Shown: in pieces, positions 5,823 through 8,556 of the stretch
Layout of the letters: every line of letters begins with the position of its first letter
Numbering within the stretch: the first letter of the stretch is position 1
Source: DATECU01 sp035286745
Lineage (GTDB): Bacteria > Acidobacteriota > Vicinamibacteria > Fen-336
Assembly: GCA_035286745.1 (NCBI GenBank)
Contig: DATECU010000026.1
Location: 1-8,556 of the forward strand
Length of the DNA: 8,556 nt
Direction of reading: 5' to 3'
Position numbers and translations under genes: made by a program
The notes under the pieces: model-generated
Database searches by the model: none
What the model saw: only the letters and a program-made list of their open reading frames with translations
What the model was told of the DNA's origin: nothing

Positions 5823-7051
5823 AGTTCGCCCAGATCGCCCTCCGCAACCTGGCGCGGAACCGGCGCCGCACCGCTCTCTCTCTCTTGCTGATCGCCGCCG
5901 GCTCGGTCGCCATCCTGCTGACCGCCGGCTTCGTTCGTTACTCGTTCGGCGGCTTGCAGGAGGCCATCGTGCGAGGAGGGCTGGGGCACCTGGAGGTGGG
6001 GCCGGCCCAGGACCTGGCGGCCTCGCCCCTGGAGCGCTCGGGCTTTCCCGGTCTCGCCGAGTGGGAGGGGGTCCGGGCCCGGATCGAGGGGTTGCCCCAC
6101 GTGCTGGCATCCGAAGGCGTCATCCGTTTGACGGGGCTGGCCAGCAAGGGCGACCGCACGGTGGCGGTCATGGGCCTGGGAGTCGAGCCGGAGCGGGAAC
6201 GGCGGATGAGCTTCGAGCTCAAGCTCAGGGTCGGCGCCTACCTGAGCGACCTCCCGCCTGCCGAGGGTGAAGACGGGGTGGTCCTGGGCGTGGGCCTGGC
6301 GCGGGCGCTCGGGGTGCAGCCGGGAGAGGTGGTGACGCTCACCGCCTTGACCGCCGACAGCACCCTGAACGCCTACGACATGACGGTCGTCGGACTGATC
6401 AGCACCGGCTTGCAGGACCTGGACGCCCGCTTCTTCAAGACGCATCTGGCCAGCGCCCAGCGCTTGCTGGGGACGGACCGCGTGTCGTCCCTGCTGGTCG
6501 CGCTCGACGATACCAAACGAACCCAGGAGGTGGCCGCCCGGGTTCGCGACCGGCTCGCCGGCCAGCCGGGCCTCGCGGTCGCGGATTGGGAGAGCCGCGC
6601 CAGCTTCTACGGCCAGGTGAAGGCGCTCTACTCCGGCATCTTCTGGTTCCTGGGCGGAATCGTCTTCGTGCTGGTGTGCCTAGCGGCGTCCAACACCTTG
6701 CTGATGGCCATCCTGGAGCGGGTGCGCGAGATCGGCACCCTGCTGGCCCTGGGCACCAGCCGGGGCCAGGTGGCGGCGATCGTGATCCTGGAGGCGCTGT
6801 GGCTGGGGCTGATCGGCGCCGGCCTGGGCAACGCCCTCGGCCTGGGCCTGGCCGCTGCGATCAACGCGGCCCACATCAAGATGCCCCCGCCGCCGGGTGC
6901 CGCTTCCGGAATCGATCTCCGGTTGGTGCTGGCAGCCTCGGACTTCGTCCTGGTGACGGCGCTCATGCTCGGGGTGCTGGCGGTGGCCGCCACGCTGCCG
7001 GTGCTGCGGGCGGTGAGGCTCCGCATCGTGGAGGCGTTAGGCCATGTCTAG
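5819..7051 (+). CDS. ABC transporter permease, LolE/MacB (FtsX-like) type
   Basis: This 410-residue inner-membrane protein has the four-helix FtsX/MacB/LolCE layout. TM1 is at about 18-38, after a basic RNLARNRRRT segment. A large periplasmic domain follows (about 40-270). TM2 to TM4 are at about 274-296, 319-347 and 369-392. The cytoplasmic coupling segment REIGTLLALGTSRGQV (303-318) between TM2 and TM3 is a hallmark of the family and contacts the ATPase. The TTG start overlaps the previous stop (TTGA) and yields the usual N-terminus MKFAQIALRNLARN. Only one permease gene is present, so the transporter is probably a homodimeric (permease)2(ATPase)2 complex, as in MacB or LolF-type systems, rather than a LolC/LolE heterodimer. 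With a LolA-like protein encoded next, extraction of a lipidated or lipid substrate for transfer to the outer membrane is the favoured role. Confidence 0.92.
   Translation: MKFAQIALRNLARNRRRTALSLLLIAAGSVAILLTAGFVRYSFGGLQEAIVRGGLGHLEVGPAQDLAASPLERSGFPGLAEWEGVRARIEGLPHVLASEGVIRLTGLASKGDRTVAVMGLGVEPERERRMSFELKLRVGAYLSDLPPAEGEDGVVLGVGLARALGVQPGEVVTLTALTADSTLNAYDMTVVGLISTGLQDLDARFFKTHLASAQRLLGTDRVSSLLVALDDTKRTQEVAARVRDRLAGQPGLAVADWESRASFYGQVKALYSGIFWFLGGIVFVLVCLAASNTLLMAILERVREIGTLLALGTSRGQVAAIVILEALWLGLIGAGLGNALGLGLAAAINAAHIKMPPPPGAASGIDLRLVLAASDFVLVTALMLGVLAVAATLPVLRAVRLRIVEALGHV
7030..7034 (+). promoter_or_regulatory. Ribosome binding site of the LolA-like gene
   Basis: GGAGG lies inside the end of the permease gene, 9 bases before the ATG at 7044. 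It is the best Shine-Dalgarno match in the operon and fixes that start, which overlaps the permease by 8 bases. Confidence 0.6.
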
Positions 7052-7829
7052 CCGGGCACCCGGCCGCTCGGTGATCCTCCGCTTTGTACTGCCCTTGGTC
7101 CTGCTGGGTGTGCCGGGGGGCAGTACCTGGGCCGAGACGCCAGAGGACCTGCTGCGCCGCAGCGACCTGGCGGCGGCGGCGCCTCTTGCCTTTCGCGCGG
7201 TCCTGCGGGTGACGGCCGACCGGAAGACGGTCGGCCTGGAGGTGTGGCGCTCGGGCGAGGACCGGACGCTGGTGCGCTTCCTGAGTCCCAAGGAGCGCGG
7301 CAAGTACCTGGTGCGCCTCTCCGGTACGCTCTGGTTCCTGTCGCCGGGAGCCAAGAAGCCGGTGAAGCTGGCTCCCTCGTACAAGCTGAAGGGCAGCGCT
7401 TCCCTGGACGACCTGCTGGGGATTCACTATTCGCGGGACTACGAGGTCGTTTCGTTTGCCGAGGAGGAGGCCGGGCCCGGGTCGCTCAAGGTCTTCGACC
7501 TCCGGGCCAAGGGCAAGGCCCCCTATCCGCGCGTGCGCTACTTCGTGCGCACCCCGGAGACCCGCCCCGTGCGAGCCGAGTACAAGCTGGCCAGCGGGAA
7601 GCTGGCCAGCGTGGTGGAGTTCGCCGAGTGGGACCCGAGCCACCGCCTGCGGTTCAAGCGCCTGATCTTCCGCGACGCCCTTCGCAACGGAGCGGTGACC
7701 GAGGTGGAACTGGCGGAGATGGAGGAGCGGGCGGTGCCGGCGGGCCTCTTCGACCTGGAAGACGGCAGCGAGCGCTCCCGGCTCTTCGGCTCGCCGGCCC
7801 CTGCCAAGTCCAGCCCCTCGCCACGCTGA
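7044..7829 (+). CDS. Secreted LolA-like outer-membrane lipoprotein-sorting protein
   Basis: This 261-residue protein has an N-terminal signal peptide: a basic start, a hydrophobic core at about 11-22, and a likely signal peptidase I site after STWA at about residue 30. There is no lipobox Cys, so the mature protein should be soluble in the periplasm. The mature part resembles LolA-like proteins annotated as outer membrane lipoprotein-sorting proteins. It has alternating strands, a GTLWFLSPGAKKPVKL segment, a DDLLGIHYSRDYEV segment, and a C-terminal AGLFDLED element typical of the family. Such proteins form half-barrels that bind acyl chains and ferry lipidated cargo. Placement directly after the LolD/LolE-type pair strongly suggests that it accepts the exported substrate. 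Residues at about 181-190 contain a short tandem duplication (KLASGKLASV). The C-terminus is a short Pro/Ser-rich tail. Whether the cargo is a lipoprotein or a free lipid cannot be determined. Confidence 0.85.
   Translation: MSSRAPGRSVILRFVLPLVLLGVPGGSTWAETPEDLLRRSDLAAAAPLAFRAVLRVTADRKTVGLEVWRSGEDRTLVRFLSPKERGKYLVRLSGTLWFLSPGAKKPVKLAPSYKLKGSASLDDLLGIHYSRDYEVVSFAEEEAGPGSLKVFDLRAKGKAPYPRVRYFVRTPETRPVRAEYKLASGKLASVVEFAEWDPSHRLRFKRLIFRDALRNGAVTEVELAEMEERAVPAGLFDLEDGSERSRLFGSPAPAKSSPSPR
7584..7611 (+). repeat. 15-base tandem duplication in the LolA-like gene
   Basis: AAGCTGGCCAGCG occurs at 7584-7596 and again at 7599-7611. The 15-base period keeps the frame and encodes KLASG followed by KLASV, extending a strand or loop by five residues. 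Confidence 0.7.
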
Positions 7830-7919
7830 CAGCGATCGACGACTGACCGCTCCCCCTTCCGCCGCGTCTCCAGCCACGCAGCCCGCCGTGGCTGATGGCG
7901 CTGACTTCCGATCGCTGTC
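7828..7919. repeat. Nested inverted repeat between LolA-like and carrier-protein genes
   Basis: GACAGCGATCG at 7828-7838 has a perfect reverse complement, CGATCGCTGTC, at 7909-7919. Between them CAGCCACG (7871-7878) pairs with CGTGGCTG (7887-7894) around an 8-base loop. The left arm overlaps the TGA stop of the LolA-like gene. No run of T follows either stem, so this is not a standard intrinsic terminator. It may be an RNA-processing or mRNA-stabilising structure, a Rho-dependent end, or a dispersed palindromic element. The 156-base gap at 7830-7985 holds this structure and the possible promoter described separately; I see no gene in it. Confidence 0.6.
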
Positions 7920-7948
7920 GCATCCGACGACGGCTCCTTCCACCGCGG

Positions 7949-7977
7949 TTGACTCCAACGTCCCCCGAGGGTAGCTT
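7949..7977 (+). promoter_or_regulatory. Possible weak promoter for the carrier-protein gene
   Basis: TTGACT at 7949-7954 (5 of 6 to consensus) and TAGCTT at 7972-7977 (3 of 6) are 17 bases apart, the same spacing as the operon promoter. A start near 7984 would make the carrier-protein mRNA almost leaderless, with ATG at 7986. The weak -10 box keeps this tentative. Confidence 0.3.
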
Positions 7978-7983
7978 CCCTCG
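7966..7983 (+). promoter_or_regulatory. Perfect 6-bp hairpin just before the carrier-protein start
   Basis: CGAGGG at 7966-7971 and CCCTCG at 7978-7983 form a perfect stem around the loop TAGCTT, ending 2 bases before the ATG. The stem includes GAGGG, the only Shine-Dalgarno-like run nearby, and the loop coincides with the possible -10 box. It could be a protein operator or, in mRNA, a translation-limiting hairpin. Confidence 0.5.
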
Positions 7984-7985
7984 TC

Positions 7986-8264
7986 ATGAGCGGCTCTCCG
8001 GCGCTGAAGCTCCAACCTGAGGACGTCTGCGCGCGACTCCTCGACTTCGTGAACACCGGTCTCGGTCTCCCCGCGGGGCGGGCGGTGGGGACGGAGGACC
8101 CGCTGGAAGCGGCGGGTGTGGATTCCTTGGCGTTCCTCAAGGTGCTGCTCTTCATCGAGACGGAGTTTGGGTTCTGGGTTCCCGACGAGGACCTGGTGGA
8201 CGAGAACATCGCCACCGTCTCCACCCTGGCTCGCTACATCTCCTGCCGTGGCGCCGCTGCCTAG
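7986..8264 (+). CDS. Acyl/peptidyl carrier protein
   Basis: This 92-residue protein is a phosphopantetheine-binding carrier. The GVDSLAFLK motif places the modified Ser at residue 47, at the start of helix 2. It is followed by LLFIETEFGFWVPDEDL and DENIATVSTLARYI, the usual helix 2, loop and helix 3 pattern ending in a C-terminal helix. An external phosphopantetheinyl transferase must activate it. It then carries acyl chains as thioesters in the cytoplasm and is the likely substrate carrier for the two hot-dog proteins upstream and the condensation-like protein downstream. The FGFWVPDEDL helix-2 end resembles stand-alone carriers of specialised lipid, polyketide or peptide pathways more than housekeeping AcpP. 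The ATG at 7986 is the only suitable start. The gene is separated from the main operon by 156 bases and may have its own promoter or depend on read-through. Confidence 0.88.
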   Translation: MSGSPALKLQPEDVCARLLDFVNTGLGLPAGRAVGTEDPLEAAGVDSLAFLKVLLFIETEFGFWVPDEDLVDENIATVSTLARYISCRGAAA

Positions 8265-8306
8265 CCGGGCTCGCGGCGGGCGCAGAACGCCTGGGCGAGG
8301 GCCCGG

Positions 8307-8556
8307 GTGAGGGGGAAGCGCCGGCTGCCGCTCCGGGGCGCCGACCTGGTGCTCGTCGGCCTGGCCAGTCGCTATGCGGGCGGCATCAACAACGCCATCC
8401 TGGTGGCGGAGACCGAGGGCGCTCCTTCCGCCGAACGGATGCGGGCCGCTCTTGAGCGCCTCCTCGACCAGAGCCCCTGGCCGGCGGCCCGCCTGCGGCG
8501 CTCCTGGCCCTGGGGGCGTCTCCACTGGGCCGCCGGACCCAGAGCGGGGCTCAAGG
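8307..8556 (+). CDS. Probable condensation/acyltransferase-superfamily protein, 5' part
   Basis: From GTG at 8307 a frame stays open to the right edge, giving 83 residues. The start LRGADLVLVGLASRYAGG followed by INNAILVAETEGAPSAERM and ALERLLDQSPWPAARLRR resembles the N-terminus of the BAHD/NRPS-condensation/wax-ester-synthase superfamily: a first strand, a helix that gathers substrate, then a short P-x-x-ARLRR turn. The catalytic HHxxxDG motif would lie beyond the edge and cannot be checked. No other ATG or GTG start is possible further upstream, because the frame is closed by the carrier protein TAG at 8262-8264. A weak CGAGG at 8296-8300 may act as ribosome binding site. Next to a carrier protein, an enzyme that joins or transfers carrier-bound acyl groups is likely but not proven. 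Confidence 0.5.
   Translation, partial: MRGKRRLPLRGADLVLVGLASRYAGGINNAILVAETEGAPSAERMRAALERLLDQSPWPAARLRRSWPWGRLHWAAGPRAGLK

Noticed and set aside
5355..6165. Shared AGGGCGACCGCACG segment in the ATPase and permease genes
   Set aside because: A short GC-rich coding coincidence with different reading and no flanking similarity.
7871..7894. Intrinsic terminator after the LolA-like gene
   Set aside because: The hairpin is good but is followed by ATGGCGCTGAC rather than a run of T.
6963..8525. Long minus-strand open frame (520 codons) spanning the LolA-like and carrier-protein genes
   Set aside because: It overlaps two recognisable plus-strand genes, its product is Arg/Gly/Pro-rich with no domain, and it crosses an inverted-repeat gap.
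1..8556. CRISPR array, tRNA, rRNA or insertion sequence
   Set aside because: No regularly spaced direct repeats, no cloverleaf-like segments, no transposase motifs and no terminal inverted repeats with target duplications were seen.

Overview
The window is GC-rich DNA with strong G/C preference at third codon positions. It comes from a Gram-negative bacterium: it encodes a LolCDE/MacAB-type ABC exporter and a periplasmic LolA-like carrier, which only make sense with an outer membrane. The FHA-plus-TIG architecture, very long Pro/Ala linker and high GC suggest Myxococcota, Acidobacteriota or a similar lineage. This is inference; no marker gene fixes the taxon.

Layout. Bases 1-111 probably hold the 5' end of a divergent minus-strand gene of unknown function. 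A good sigma70-like promoter (157-185) then drives a tightly packed plus-strand block of seven genes (227-7829). In order these are: an FHA-linker-TM-TIG membrane protein; a MinD/ParA-type ATPase; two small hot-dog-fold proteins of the FabZ/ApeI and ApeP kinds; an ABC ATPase; its FtsX/LolE-type permease; and a secreted LolA-like protein. Genes two to seven are separated by 0 bases or overlap by 4-8 bases, so they are almost certainly one translationally coupled operon. A 156-base gap (7830-7985) is rich in inverted repeats. It precedes an acyl carrier protein gene (7986-8264) and the start of a probable condensation/acyltransferase-superfamily protein that runs off the right edge.

How the genes may work together. 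The carrier protein, two dehydratase-like proteins and condensation-like protein suggest a dedicated acyl or polyene lipid pathway of the aryl-polyene or fatty-acid type. The ABC exporter and LolA-like protein suggest that the lipid product, or a lipoprotein, is moved to the outer membrane. The FHA/TIG protein and the MinD-like ATPase would add envelope anchoring or spatial control. No ketosynthase, ketoreductase or ligase lies inside the window, so the pathway identity is open.

Most notable observation. The two adjacent hot-dog proteins have complementary catalytic residues. The first keeps the dehydratase His but has Gly where the acidic residue should be; the second keeps the Glu but has Pro where the His should be. 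This predicts an obligate heterodimer with a composite active site.
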